The position numbers and the translations under genes were made by a program. From positions 120,299-184,298 of the forward strand of contig NZ_CANLBS010000019.1 of NCBI RefSeq assembly GCF_947488945.1: 64,000 nt of DNA, read 5' to 3'. The notes under the pieces were generated by a model. It was not told the DNA's origin, did no database searches, and saw only the letters and a list, made by a program, of their open reading frames with translations. Positions within the stretch are counted from its first letter, which is position 1. Each line of letters opens with the position of its first letter. Shown in pieces: positions 51,797 to 60,742 of this stretch. Source of the stretch: an uncultured Streptomyces sp. GTDB lineage: Bacteria; Actinomycetota; Actinomycetes; Streptomycetales; Streptomycetaceae.

Positions 51797-52873
51797 ATGA
51801 GACTGACCGACATATCGCTTGACTGGCTGCTTCCGGGCGCCGTGCTGCTCGTGGGGGTCATGGCGGCGGTGACGGTGGTCGCACGCGGCAAGCGCGCCGC
51901 CGGCAAGGCCCCGGCGGACGACTCCTGGGAACGCAGCGAAGACCGGCGCAGGCGCAAGGAGGCCCTTTACGCCACCGCTTCGTACGTGCTGCTGTTCTGC
52001 TGCGCGGCCGTGGCCGCCGCCCTCTCCTTCCACGGGCTCGTCGGCTTCGGCCGGCAAAACCTCAACCTCTCCGGGGGCTGGGAGTACCTGGTGCCGTTCG
52101 GCCTCGACGGGGCCGCCATGTTCTGCTCGGTACTGGCGGTACGGGAGGCGAGCCACGGCGACGCGGCCCTCGGCTCCCGGCTGCTGGTGTGGACGTTCGC
52201 CGGCGCCGCCGCCTGGTTCAACTGGGTGCACGCGCCGCGCGGCATGGACCACGCGGGAGCCCCGCACTTCTTCGCGGGCATGTCGCTCTCCGCCGCGGTG
52301 CTCTTCGACCGCGCGCTGAAGCAGACCCGCCGGGCCGCGCTCCGCGAACAGGGGCTGGTACCGAGGCCCTTGCCGCAGATCCGCATCGTGCGCTGGCTGC
52401 GCGCGCCCCGGGAGACCTTCGGCGCCTGGTCGCTGATGCTCCTCGAAGGCGTCCGCACCCTGGACGAGGCGGTGGACGAGGTGCGCGAGGACCGCCGGGA
52501 GCGGGAGCAGGACCGGCTGCGGCGCCGGGGCCAGCAGAAGCTGGACCGGGCGCAGATCAAGGCGCTCAACCGGCAGAACCGCGCCTGGGGACGCGGCAGG
52601 GACGGCCGCGCCGCGGAGGTTCCGGCCCTCGCCCCGCCGGCGGGCTCGCCGTCCGCCGCGGAGCCCGCCATAGCGGAGCCGGGACAGCTGCCGCTGCGGC
52701 CCCGGCCGTCCCTGCACGCCGGCGGCGACCGGAAGCCGACCGGCGGCCGGACCACGGGCATGGCCGACCCCCTGACCGTGGACCTCACGGCCGAGGACGA
52801 CGACACCCAGGCGTTGCCCCGGCTCGACTCGCTGGAGCGGAAGCTCAAGGATCTGGAGCAGCAGTTCGGCTGA
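51797..52873 (+). CDS. DUF2637 membrane protein
   Basis: 358 residues; AAGGGAC precedes the ATG. An N-terminal membrane segment (WLLPGAVLLVGVMAAVTVVA) is followed by three more around residues 58-160 (ATASYVLLFCCAAVAAALSF; LVPFGLDGAAMFCSVLAVRE; FFAGMSLSAAVLF), the layout of DUF2637 (SpdB-like) proteins. The C-terminal half is cytoplasmic and charged, with coiled-coil-like RREREQDRLRRRGQQKLDRA and a terminal ERKLKDLEQQF helix. Related proteins occur on conjugative plasmids and chromosomes of Streptomyces; the role here is unknown, and no plasmid genes lie nearby. Confidence 0.88.
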   Translation: MRLTDISLDWLLPGAVLLVGVMAAVTVVARGKRAAGKAPADDSWERSEDRRRRKEALYATASYVLLFCCAAVAAALSFHGLVGFGRQNLNLSGGWEYLVPFGLDGAAMFCSVLAVREASHGDAALGSRLLVWTFAGAAAWFNWVHAPRGMDHAGAPHFFAGMSLSAAVLFDRALKQTRRAALREQGLVPRPLPQIRIVRWLRAPRETFGAWSLMLLEGVRTLDEAVDEVREDRREREQDRLRRRGQQKLDRAQIKALNRQNRAWGRGRDGRAAEVPALAPPAGSPSAAEPAIAEPGQLPLRPRPSLHAGGDRKPTGGRTTGMADPLTVDLTAEDDDTQALPRLDSLERKLKDLEQQFG

Positions 52874-52877
52874 GCGC

Positions 52878-52922
52878 GCGGGTCCGGTCGGTCACGCCCG
52901 GTGCGTGACGGACCGGACCCGC
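52878..52922. terminator. Bidirectional hairpin terminator
   Basis: GCGGGTCCGGTC / GACCGGACCCGC (12 bp), one mismatch, then GTCACGC / GCGTGAC (7 bp) with a 5-base loop, between convergent genes. Confidence 0.85.
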
Positions 52923-52944
52923 ACACCGGACGGCGGAAAACCCT

Positions 52945-53427
52945 TCAGGGCTTCCCGCCGTCCAGCTCGAACCAGACCACCTTGCCCAGCGGCTGCGTCC
53001 GCACCCCCCAGGAGTCGGCGAGGCCGCGCACCAGCACCAGGCCCCTGCCGTGCGTGCCGTCGTCGGCGTTCGGTACGTACACACGGGGCGGTTCCGGTGC
53101 GAAGTCCCGCACCTCCACCCGTATGCGGCGGCCGTCGACCGTGGCGGTCACGACCGTGCCGTGGCGGGTGTGGATCAGGGCGTTGGTCATCAGCTCACTC
53201 AGCAGCAGCTCGACCGTGGCGATGCACTCCCGGTCCACCCTCGGCCGGAGGAAGTCCCTCACGTCGCGGCGGACTTCACCCACCGCCGCACGGTCGGCGT
53301 GCCCCGCGGTCCGGTGCAGCCGCGCGTCCCCCAAGGGCTCGCGGCGCGGCGGACGGTCCCGGTCCGCCCCACGGTCGTCCGCGGGGCCGGATCTGTTCCG
53401 ATGCTCCATCATCTCCCCCACCCGCAC
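52945..53427 (-). CDS. Anti-sigma-factor-type ATP-binding protein (HATPase_c, RsbW/SpoIIAB-like)
   Basis: 160 residues from the GTG at 53427, which has GAGGAGG ten bases upstream; ATGs at 53412 and 53409 have poorly spaced sites. The GHKL N-box is LSELMTNALIHTRHGTV, the G1 region VRVEVRDFAPEPP-like (here RIRVEVRDF), and the G2 region THGRGLVLVRGLADSWGV. Such small proteins are serine kinases that bind sigma factors or STAS antagonists; Streptomyces has dozens of orphans. No partner anti-anti-sigma gene is adjacent. Catalytic function is inferred. Confidence 0.88.
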   Translation of the reverse strand: MRVGEMMEHRNRSGPADDRGADRDRPPRREPLGDARLHRTAGHADRAAVGEVRRDVRDFLRPRVDRECIATVELLLSELMTNALIHTRHGTVVTATVDGRRIRVEVRDFAPEPPRVYVPNADDGTHGRGLVLVRGLADSWGVRTQPLGKVVWFELDGGKP

Positions 53428-53609
53428 GGGTCATCAGCCTCCTCGACCTTCGATCCCTCGGACGTCCTCATCGATGCATGCCCCACCGCCGGTCGCTCAC
53501 GCGTCCGGCCGACGAGTGATGCCCTCACCGGACCCGCCCACCAACTACCGGAACGTTCACCCGTATCGGCGATGACGCAGAGGTATCTACGCGCGTCATC
53601 ATAGGACCC

Positions 53610-54059
53610 ATGCGCATCCCCCCACGGGTCATCCGGCTAGGCGGCTCGGCCGCCCTCCTGTCCGCACTCATCGGCGTCGCACCGGCCACCGCGACGGCCG
53701 CCTCCCCCGCACCACCGGCCCACACCGCCCCTGCGGTGTACGGCGCGCCCTCCCCCGCCGCCCTCGCGGCGGCGGTCGGCTCCGTCTGCTACACCGACCT
53801 GCCGTCCCAGGCGCACGACACCCTCGACCTCATCGGATCCGGCGGCCCTTTCCCCTACTCCCAGGACGGCACGGTCTTCCAGAACCGCGAAGGCGTCCTG
53901 CCGAGCCGCTCCACCGGGTATTACCACGAGTACACGGTGATCACTCCGGGCTCCTCCACGCGTGGCGCCCGCCGCATCGTCACCGGCGACGCGGCCGAGG
54001 AGGACTACTACACCGCGGACCATTACGAGTCGTTCGACCTCGTCGACCACGACTGCTGA
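53610..54059 (+). CDS. Secreted guanyl-specific ribonuclease (RNase Sa family)
   Basis: 149 residues with a signal peptide (residues 1-31, ending ATATAA) and a catalytic domain closely similar to RNase Sa of Streptomyces aureofaciens: GPFPYSQDGTVFQNRE, GYYHEYTVITPG with the general base Glu107, RGARRIVTGDA with the substrate Arg residues, and YYTADHYESF with the general acid His138. Cys60 and the C-terminal Cys149 would form the known disulfide. It cleaves RNA after guanosine outside the cell. AGGA precedes the ATG closely. No barstar-like inhibitor gene is adjacent. Converges on poxB. Confidence 0.95.
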   Translation: MRIPPRVIRLGGSAALLSALIGVAPATATAASPAPPAHTAPAVYGAPSPAALAAAVGSVCYTDLPSQAHDTLDLIGSGGPFPYSQDGTVFQNREGVLPSRSTGYYHEYTVITPGSSTRGARRIVTGDAAEEDYYTADHYESFDLVDHDC

Positions 54060-54080
54060 TCCGCCACCCCGAGGACGCGT

Positions 54081-54110
54081 CCGCGCCGCCGCCCCCCACC
54101 GGCGGCGCGG
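54081..54110. terminator. Hairpin between convergent RNase and pyruvate oxidase genes
   Basis: CCGCGCCGCCG / CGGCGGCGCGG, an 11-bp stem with an 8-base loop. Confidence 0.75.
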
Positions 54111-54131
54111 GCCCCCGGCATACCGGACGGA

Positions 54132-55874
54132 TCAGGGGCGCGGCACGTTGCGCAGGTTGGAGCGGGCCATCTGGACCATCCGGCCGACCCCGCCGTCCAG
54201 CACGATCTTTCCGGCGGAGAGCGCGAAGCCGGTGACCATGTCGGCGCTGATCTTCGGCGGGATGGAGAGGGCGTTGGGGTCGGTGACCACGTCGACCAGT
54301 GCGGGCCCCTTGTGCTTGAAGGCGTCCCGCAGCGCGCTCTCCAACTGCTTGGGCTTCTCGACCCGGACCCCGTAGGCACCCGCCGCCCGCGCGACGGCCG
54401 CGAAGTCGGGGTTCTTGTTGGTGGTCCCGAAGGACGGCAGCCCCGCGACGAGCATCTCCAACTCCACCATGCCGAGCGAGGAGTTGTTGAACAGCACGAC
54501 CTTCACCGGGAGGTCGTACTGAACGAGGGTGAGGAAGTCGCCCATCAGCATGGTGAATCCGCCGTCGCCCGACATCGACACGACCTGCCGGTTCCGGTCG
54601 GTGAACTGGGCGCCGATCGCCTGCGGCAGCGCGTTGGCCATCGAGCCGTGGCTGAACGAACCGATCACCCTGCGCCTGCCGTTGGGCGTCAGATAGCGCG
54701 CCGCCCACACGTTGCACATCCCGGTGTCGACGGTGAACACCGCGTCCTCGTCGGCGATCTCGTCCAGCACCGACGCGACGTACTCGGGGTGGATCGGCGT
54801 GTGCTTCTCGACCTTGCGGGTGTACGCCTTGATCACGCCCTCCAGCGCGTCGGCGTGCTTCTTCAGCATCCGGTCGAGGAACTTGCGGTCCGTCTTCGGC
54901 CGCACCCGCGGGGTCAGGCAGCGCAGCGTCTCGCGCACGTCGCCCCAGACCGCCAGGTCCAGCTTGGAACGCCGGCCCAGCCGCTCGGGTCGCACGTCCA
55001 CCTGCACGATCTTCACGTCGTCCGGCAGGAAGGCGTTGTAGGGGAAGTCGGTGCCGAGCAGGATCAGCAGGTCGCACTCGTTGGTCGCCTCGTAGGCGGC
55101 CCCGTACCCGAGCAGCCCGCTCATGCCCACGTCGTACGGGTTGTCGTACTGGATGTACTCCTTGCCGCGCAGCGCGTGGCCGACCGGGGCCTTCAGCTTC
55201 TCGGCGAGCGCCATCACCTCCGCGTGGGCGCCCGCGGTGCCGCTGCCGCAGAACAGCGTCACGCGCTTGGCCTCGTCGACCATGCGGCAGAGCTTGTCGA
55301 TCTCCTCGTCACCGGGCCGCACGGTGGGCCGCGAGGTGACCAGGGCGTGCTCGATCGACTTCTCCGGCGCGGGCTGGGAAGCGATGTCGCCCGGCATGGA
55401 GACGACGCTGACCCCGCCCCGGCCGATGGCGTGCTGGATGGCGGTCTGGAGCAGCCGGGGCATCTGCTGCGGGTTGGAGATCATCTCGTTGTAGTGACTG
55501 CACTCCTGGAAGAGCAGCTCCGGATGGGTCTCCTGGAAGAAGCCGAGGCCGATCTCGGTGGACGGGATGTGCGAGGCGAGCGCGAGGACCGGGGCCATCG
55601 AACGATGGGCGTCGTACAGCCCGTTGATGAGGTGGAGGTTGCCCGGCCCGCAGGACCCGGCGCAGGCGGCCAGTCGGCCGGTGACCTGCGCCTCGGCCCC
55701 CGCCGCGAAGGCGGCCGTCTCCTCGTGCCTGACCTGGATCCAGTCGATGCCCTTGTGGCGCCGGATGGCGTCCACGACCGGGTTGAGGCTGTCGCCGACG
55801 ACGCCGTACAGCCGCTTCACCCCAGCCCGCACGAGGATGTCGACGAACTGCTCCGAGACGTTCTGCTTGGCCAT
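54132..55874 (-). CDS. poxB: Pyruvate dehydrogenase/oxidase (quinone-dependent, PoxB type)
   Basis: 580 residues from the ATG at 55874 (MAKQNVSEQFVDILVRAGV). A thiamine-diphosphate, FAD-binding enzyme that decarboxylates pyruvate to acetate and passes electrons to quinone at the membrane. The activating Glu is in QVRHEETAAFAAGAEA, the ThDP/Mg motif is SGDGGFTMLMGDFLTL to LFNN, and GSFSHGSMANALPQAIGA is typical of PoxB. It is clearly distinct from gcl in the same window, which lacks this Glu. An acetolactate-synthase-like activity is unlikely. Alone in its transcription unit. Confidence 0.93.
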   Translation of the reverse strand: MAKQNVSEQFVDILVRAGVKRLYGVVGDSLNPVVDAIRRHKGIDWIQVRHEETAAFAAGAEAQVTGRLAACAGSCGPGNLHLINGLYDAHRSMAPVLALASHIPSTEIGLGFFQETHPELLFQECSHYNEMISNPQQMPRLLQTAIQHAIGRGGVSVVSMPGDIASQPAPEKSIEHALVTSRPTVRPGDEEIDKLCRMVDEAKRVTLFCGSGTAGAHAEVMALAEKLKAPVGHALRGKEYIQYDNPYDVGMSGLLGYGAAYEATNECDLLILLGTDFPYNAFLPDDVKIVQVDVRPERLGRRSKLDLAVWGDVRETLRCLTPRVRPKTDRKFLDRMLKKHADALEGVIKAYTRKVEKHTPIHPEYVASVLDEIADEDAVFTVDTGMCNVWAARYLTPNGRRRVIGSFSHGSMANALPQAIGAQFTDRNRQVVSMSGDGGFTMLMGDFLTLVQYDLPVKVVLFNNSSLGMVELEMLVAGLPSFGTTNKNPDFAAVARAAGAYGVRVEKPKQLESALRDAFKHKGPALVDVVTDPNALSIPPKISADMVTGFALSAGKIVLDGGVGRMVQMARSNLRNVPRP

Positions 55875-55986
55875 GGGGATGCGCCCTCTCTGCCGTGCTC
55901 CGTGCACGGTCGGCTGTCCGGACTCCGGAGCCCGAAACCTCGGCCGGGACGGTCTCCGCCAGTCCATCAACCCATGGGGTCCGCCG

Positions 55987-57960
55987 TTACGCCTCCCAGA
56001 CGGCGGCCGCCGTGCGGTCGTCGGCGTACCCCTTCACCCGGGTCTGGAGATCCGCGAGGAACGCGGCGAGGCCGGGCGGCACGGGGGACGACCAGCGGGC
56101 CGCGAACTCCCCGGCCAGCGCGGGCTCGGCGCGGAACGGCTCCGCGAGTCCGCTCCCGCAGAGCAGCAGCGTGTCCCCCGGACGGCCCACCGAGGCCCGG
56201 AACCGGAAGGGGTCCGCGGGCGGCGGGACCGGCTGCTCGACATAGGGTCCCGGCGGCGTGGCGACCTGGAGGTCGAGGGTGGTCCGGTCGCCGGACGGCT
56301 CCGCCTCTGCGGGCGGTGCGGAGCCCTCCTCCGGTACCTCCGGATCGAGGTCCTCCCAGACGCCGTCGCGGAGCCGGAACAGGCCGCCGTCGCCCACGCC
56401 GAAGAAGATCCGGGTACGGCAGTCGGGGTCCGCGGGCAGCAGCAGGCAGCGCAGCCCGACCCGGTGTTCCTCCGGCTCGCGGCCCAGCTCCGCGGCGCGG
56501 GCCCGCAGTCTGCCGGACGTGCGGTCGGTGAGCCGGTGCAGTCCCGACTTCAGGTCCTCGCGGCGCCCGGCCCGCAGGTCGTCGGACAGTCGCGCGTGGC
56601 TGCGGCCGACCGCGCCGCCGATCCAGCGGCAGGCGTCGGCGGCGGCGAGGTGCACGTCGTCGTCGCCGCCCCGGGCGCCCGCCGCGACCGCCACCAGGAC
56701 GAGCGCCGAGGTCCCGGTCCCGAAGCGGGCGGTGAGCAGCGCGTCCCGGCGCGACTCGCCCCGGTAGCGCGCGGAGTCGCCGCGCACCGACGCGGCGCGC
56801 AGGGTGTACGTCCCGTAGGCGGCGCCGTCGAGCACGGTGTCGGGCACCAGCCCGTCCAGGCTGAGCGAGGTGGCCGGGGGCAGGTGGGTCGGCTCCGGGT
56901 CGTACGTCGGCGGCCGGTCGCCCACGTGGGTGACGGAGACCCGGACCTCGGCGGGCGGTGCGCTCCCCGGATCGGAGGGCGCGGGCTCCTCGGCGGGCGG
57001 GTCGGGAACCAGGGGCACGGCGAAGGTGCGCCGCTCCGGCGTGCCGCGACCGGGCGACTCCCAGGGCGCCCGGAACCGCACCGTGGACGGGTCGGGGGCG
57101 GAGGGCCGCGGCGCCGGAGCGGGTGCGGCCGGCGGGGGTGAAGGCGCGGCGGGGGCGGGCGAAGCCGCGACGGGACGTTCCGGGGACGCGGGCGGTGCGG
57201 GGGGCGCGGAAGCGGCGGGCGCGGGCGGTGCGGATGCGGCGGACGCGGGCGGTGCAGATGCGGCGGGCGGGACGGCGGGTGCGGGTGGCGCAGATGCGGC
57301 TGAAGCGGCGGGGCCGGGTGGGGCGACGGGCGGCGGGGCGGAGGGGAGCGGCAGTACCGGAGGGGTGGCAGCGGGCCGGGACGGGGGTGCGGGCGGGCGC
57401 GGGGTGGCGCCCGGCCAGCTCTCCGGGTCGGTCCAGAGCGTCTCGGACACCGGCCCGTTGCGCCCGGAGGCGGCTTCGCCGGTGGCTTCGGCACCCCGGT
57501 GGCCGAGAGCTCCGGGCCCGGCGGACGGCCGGTCACCGGCGGCACCCGGCGGCGAGCCGGGCGTCCGGCTCCCACCGGTCCCGCGCGGCTCGGGCACGGC
57601 GGCGTCGCGCGGCACCTCGCCCGGGGCGTCGCCGTGCGGGGCGTCCCCGAACACGGTGTCCCTGCGCGGGGCGTCCCCGAACACGGTGTCCCTGCGCGGG
57701 GCGTCCCCGTACACCGGTTCCGCGCGCGGGGCGTCCCCGTGCGCGGTGCGGACGCCGGGGCCTTGGAGGGGCGGCGGGTTGTCCCAGGGCGCTCCCGGTT
57801 CCGGTGCCCCCGACGTGCTCAACGCGTCGGCCGCGGAGTCGAATCGGTCGTCCAGGCTGTCGGTCGCCGGAGCCGGACCGGTGTCCGGCGCCGTCTCGGC
57901 GTACAGCTTGCCCCACCAGTCGTCCTCGTGGGCGGCGGGCGTCTCCCCCTGCTGGCTCAT
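55987..57960 (-). CDS. Protein phosphatase 2C-like protein with long disordered N-terminus
   Basis: 657 residues from the ATG at 57960, preceded by AAGGGG. The opening HEDDWWGKLYAET is a short motif recalled from other streptomycete phosphatase/kinase-locus proteins. Residues about 35-330 are Pro/Ala/Gly-rich and include tandem decapeptides (GDAPRRDTVF). The C-terminal 270 residues resemble a PP2C domain: TLRAASVRGDSARYRGESRRDA (the 'S-x-R-G' start), DDDVHLAAADACRWIGGAV, FFGVGDGGLFRLRDGVWED and a final ADDRTAAAVWE, the usual 'DD-A-A' end. Several PP2C metal Asp are at unusual positions, so activity is uncertain. Confidence 0.72.
   Translation of the reverse strand: MSQQGETPAAHEDDWWGKLYAETAPDTGPAPATDSLDDRFDSAADALSTSGAPEPGAPWDNPPPLQGPGVRTAHGDAPRAEPVYGDAPRRDTVFGDAPRRDTVFGDAPHGDAPGEVPRDAAVPEPRGTGGSRTPGSPPGAAGDRPSAGPGALGHRGAEATGEAASGRNGPVSETLWTDPESWPGATPRPPAPPSRPAATPPVLPLPSAPPPVAPPGPAASAASAPPAPAVPPAASAPPASAASAPPAPAASAPPAPPASPERPVAASPAPAAPSPPPAAPAPAPRPSAPDPSTVRFRAPWESPGRGTPERRTFAVPLVPDPPAEEPAPSDPGSAPPAEVRVSVTHVGDRPPTYDPEPTHLPPATSLSLDGLVPDTVLDGAAYGTYTLRAASVRGDSARYRGESRRDALLTARFGTGTSALVLVAVAAGARGGDDDVHLAAADACRWIGGAVGRSHARLSDDLRAGRREDLKSGLHRLTDRTSGRLRARAAELGREPEEHRVGLRCLLLPADPDCRTRIFFGVGDGGLFRLRDGVWEDLDPEVPEEGSAPPAEAEPSGDRTTLDLQVATPPGPYVEQPVPPPADPFRFRASVGRPGDTLLLCGSGLAEPFRAEPALAGEFAARWSSPVPPGLAAFLADLQTRVKGYADDRTAAAVWEA
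57639..57750. repeat. 30-bp in-frame tandem repeats in the PP2C-like gene
   Basis: Units GGGGCGTCCCCGAACACGGT (first 20 of 30 bases) at 57639-57668 and 57669-57698 are identical or nearly so; 57699-57728 and a partial fourth are diverged. They encode repeats of GDAPRRDTVF. Equal unit length and no spacers exclude a CRISPR array. Confidence 0.85.
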
Positions 57961-58452
57961 GCCCCTTATTGTCCACCGCTCACGCGGCGCCAAAACGGGT
58001 CAACCGGAAAAGATGCCGCACCGGAAAGAGGTCCGCCGGGCGGCCCCACCCCCCACGGGAAGGACGCCCGGCGGACCGGTTCGGTGTGACCGGCCGCCTC
58101 TCGGGGCGCCGGTCGCGGCCCGGACGGTGGGCACGTCGGCCGTGCCCGCCGGTCCCGGTCCGCAAGGAGGACGGGCGGAAAGGCCGGTGGCCGCCGTCGG
58201 CGGTGACCGCTGCGGCCGCGTACGACGGACCGGGGCGCAACGCCCCTTCCCGGTCCCTGCGGTTCCAGCCGCAGGCGAGGTCGTGTTCCGTCCGTCGCAC
58301 ATGCGGTGGTGGCGCCACCTTGACAGAGGGACCACCCGTTCGGGGGATGATGTGTGCGGCGGGTTTACGCCGTGGCCTCTTTCCGCCACGGACACCCCCG
58401 CTGAACAGGCACAGTGATGGTGTGAGGAACCACGGCCGGGGAGGGTCGCAGG
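57961..58452. other. 492-base divergent region with hairpin and -35-linked palindrome
   Basis: A 13-bp stem GGTCCGCCGGGCG with its complement (58030-58042/58065-58077) stands 70-120 bases upstream of the PP2C-like gene, where no upstream gene ends. Toward the regulator, a perfect palindrome GGTGGCGCCACC (58308-58319) directly abuts a consensus TTGACA (58320-58325); no good -10 box is at 17-18 bases. No coding frame convinces. Confidence 0.6.
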
Positions 58453-59442
58453 ATGCTGGGTGCCATAGGTCTCGACGAGAGACAGGAAACGGCCTACCGT
58501 GCGCTCGTCGCACTGGGGGCCGCGGAACTGGCCGATCTCGCAGCCCGGTTGGGCCTACCGGAAGAGGACACCGAACGGGCGTTGCGGCGCCTGGAGCAGC
58601 AGGGTCTGGCCGCGCAGTCGTCCGCGCGGCAGAGCCGCTGGGTGGCGGCTCCCCCCGGCGTGGCCATCGGGGCCCTGCTGATGCAGCAACGGCACGAACT
58701 CGACCAGGCGGAACTGGCGGCGGCGCTGCTCGCCGCCGAATACCGGGCGGAGGAGAGCGAGCCGACCGTCCACGACCTGGTGGAGGTCGTGACGGGGGCC
58801 AGCGCGGTGGCCCAGCGCTTCCACCAGCTTCAGCTCGGCGCGACCGCCGAGGTCTGCGCCCTGGTCACCGGCAAGCCGATCGCGGTGACGGGCACGGAGA
58901 ACGCGTCCGAGGAGCTCGCGGCATCGCGCGGGGTCTCGTACCGCGCGGTCATCGAACGCGAGGTGCTCTCGCTGCCGAACGGGATCGTGGAGGTGTCGTC
59001 GGCGCTCGGCCGCGAGGAGCAGGTCCGGGTCGTCGACCGGGTGCCGACGAAACTGGTCATCGCCGACAGCAGTCTGGCCATGGTGCCGCTGACCGGCCGC
59101 GGAGCCGAGCCGGCCGCGCTGGTCGTGCACGCGAGCGGGCTGCTGGAGTCGCTGCGCGGACTGTTCGAAGCGGTATGGCGGGATGCGATGCCCCTGCGGA
59201 TCGGTGAGAACGGCTGGCCGAAGGAGGACGACAACGGGCCCGACCCGACCGATCTGGAGATCCTCTCGCTGCTGCTGGCGGGACTCACCGACGCGAGCGT
59301 GGCCAAGCAACTGGACCTGGGGCTGCGCACGGTGCAGCGCCGGGTGAAGGGGCTGATGGAGCTGACCGGCGTCTCGACCCGGCTGCAGCTGGGGTGGCAC
59401 GCGTACGAACGCGGCTGGGTGGCCCGCAACCCGCGGACCTGA
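58453..59442 (+). CDS. Transcriptional regulator, TrmB-like winged helix plus LuxR HTH
   Basis: 329 residues; GGGAGGG lies about 9 bases before the ATG. The N-terminal 70 residues form a TrmB-type winged helix (LDERQETAYRALVALGAAEL; LPEEDTERALRRLEQQGLA). The middle is a phospholipase-D-like or ligand-binding region (residues about 110-240). The C-terminus is a LuxR HTH (DPTDLEILSLLLAGLTDASVAKQL; LRTVQRRVKGLMELTGVSTR). This two-HTH architecture is frequent in Streptomyces. It is preceded by a consensus -35 box and palindrome. The targets are unknown. Confidence 0.88.
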   Translation: MLGAIGLDERQETAYRALVALGAAELADLAARLGLPEEDTERALRRLEQQGLAAQSSARQSRWVAAPPGVAIGALLMQQRHELDQAELAAALLAAEYRAEESEPTVHDLVEVVTGASAVAQRFHQLQLGATAEVCALVTGKPIAVTGTENASEELAASRGVSYRAVIEREVLSLPNGIVEVSSALGREEQVRVVDRVPTKLVIADSSLAMVPLTGRGAEPAALVVHASGLLESLRGLFEAVWRDAMPLRIGENGWPKEDDNGPDPTDLEILSLLLAGLTDASVAKQLDLGLRTVQRRVKGLMELTGVSTRLQLGWHAYERGWVARNPRT

Positions 59443-59767
59443 CGCCCGCACACGGCCGGCGCCCGCACCGCCGGTCCCCTCCGCGTCTCCCCCGCCCTGC
59501 CCGGCGCGCCCGGCTTCGGGACGCCCCACCCGGGTCCGGCGCACCCGACCCGCGCGCCCTCGCCGCGCTCTTCCGCCTCCCGTTTCCTGCGGCTCCCGCG
59601 GCCCGTGCGGCCCCGCGATCCGTACGCCCGCCTCCGCCACGCACCGACCGGCCGTGCTCCGAACCGCCGCGTCACGTTCCCGCACGCCCCGTTCCCGCAG
59701 GTCGTTCCCGCACGTCCGGGGCCTGCGCTGACGGGCGGGGGATCTCGCTCTCCGGCACGCTGGTGCC
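59443..59767. other. 325-base gap, nothing recognised
   Basis: Very GC-rich, Pro/Arg-coding-like in every frame, without a convincing hairpin, promoter or gene. Confidence 0.5.
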
Positions 59768-60250
59768 ATGAGTGTGTGGCAGCTCGTCGCCGTGGGCCTG
59801 GTGATGCTGCTCGGTCTGGTCGGCGTGCTGGTGCCGGGCATCCCCGGGCAGGCGATCGTCTGGGCCGCCATCCTGTGGTGGGCCCTGACGGACGTGACCC
59901 CGGCGGCCTGGAGTGTCCTGATCGGGGCGACCGCCCTCCTGCTGCTGGTCCAGGCGCTCCGGGCGCTGCTCCCCAAACGGCGCCCCAAGCAGACCGGCGC
60001 CCCGCCCAAGGTGCTCATGATCGGCGGGCTCGCCGCCATCGTCGGCTTCTTCGTGGTCCCCGTCGTCGGCGGGGCCGTCGGCTACCTGGGAGCGGTCTAC
60101 GGCATGGAGCGGACGCGGCTGGGCAGCGCCCGCGCCGGCCGGGCCTCGCTCTCCTCCGTCATGCGGGCGACGGGCTACTCCGTGCTCGCCGAGCTGTACG
60201 CGTGCCTGCTGGCGGTGGGGGCCTGGATCTGCGTCCTGGTCATGGGCTGA
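59768..60250 (+). CDS. DUF456 family membrane protein
   Basis: 160 residues. Five hydrophobic stretches are visible: LVAVGLVMLLGLVGVLVPGIPGQ, IVWAAILWWAL, VLIGATALLLLVQAL, LMIGGLAAIVGFFVVPVVGG and VLAELYACLLAVGAWICVLV. The Gly-rich VLVPGIPGQ and GYLGAVYGMER segments are typical of DUF456, whose function is unknown. The ATG at 59768 has no clear ribosome site. It converges on a small hypothetical gene with a hairpin between. Confidence 0.88.
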   Translation: MSVWQLVAVGLVMLLGLVGVLVPGIPGQAIVWAAILWWALTDVTPAAWSVLIGATALLLLVQALRALLPKRRPKQTGAPPKVLMIGGLAAIVGFFVVPVVGGAVGYLGAVYGMERTRLGSARAGRASLSSVMRATGYSVLAELYACLLAVGAWICVLVMG

Positions 60251-60252
60251 GG

Positions 60253-60274
60253 GACAGGGGCCGTGGGCCCTGTC
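60253..60274. terminator. Hairpin after the DUF456 gene
   Basis: GACAGGG / CCCTGTC with an 8-base loop, two bases after the stop codon. Confidence 0.5.
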
Positions 60275-60388
60275 GCCCCGGAGGTCTTCCACCGGGAACA
60301 GCCGGGCCGTGACCGGTGCGCGGCCCGTCCCGGAACCACCGGCCGGCCCACCGGCCCGCTGCGGAGCGGCCGCCGCTTCCGGCCGCGG

Positions 60389-60697
60389 TCACTCCCGCCG
60401 CCAGCCCTCGCTCTCGACGTCGTCCGTACGGCCGTCCGCGAGCAGCGCGAAGAGCCGCAGCACGTCCTCGGTGGACGCCTTCTCGATCACGCCGGGAACG
60501 CCCTTGTCGTCCTCCAGGTTCTCCCAGAGCAGCAGCCCCCCGGCGTAGGCGCTGAGGGACCAGCCCGACTGGTGGGTGAGCGAGACGTCCGGGTGTTCGT
60601 CGTCCGCCTCAGAGAGTCCGGCCACGATGGTGCGCACCGCTTCGGCGTCGGGCTCCTCGACCGGCGATCCGGTGATGTCGTACATGAAGTAGGTCAT
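60389..60697 (-). CDS. Small hypothetical protein
   Basis: 102 residues, acidic, with MTYFMYDITGSPVEEPDAE at the start and alternating strands and helices (DVSLTHQSGWSLSAYAGGLL; LWENLEDDKGVP; DVLRLFALLADG). The layout resembles small immunity-like or SUKH-adjacent proteins of Streptomyces, but no named family was recognised. It is co-directional with rsgA upstream, separated by the rsgA terminator, so it is probably transcribed separately. Confidence 0.72.
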   Translation of the reverse strand: MTYFMYDITGSPVEEPDAEAVRTIVAGLSEADDEHPDVSLTHQSGWSLSAYAGGLLLWENLEDDKGVPGVIEKASTEDVLRLFALLADGRTDDVESEGWRRE

Positions 60698-60742
60698 GCG
60701 TCCATTAGCTCATTGCGCGGACACCGGCCGCGAACCGCCCCG

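Noticed and set aside
57639..57750. 30-bp repeats resembling CRISPR repeat length
   Set aside because: They are head-to-tail, in frame and inside a coding region, with no spacers.
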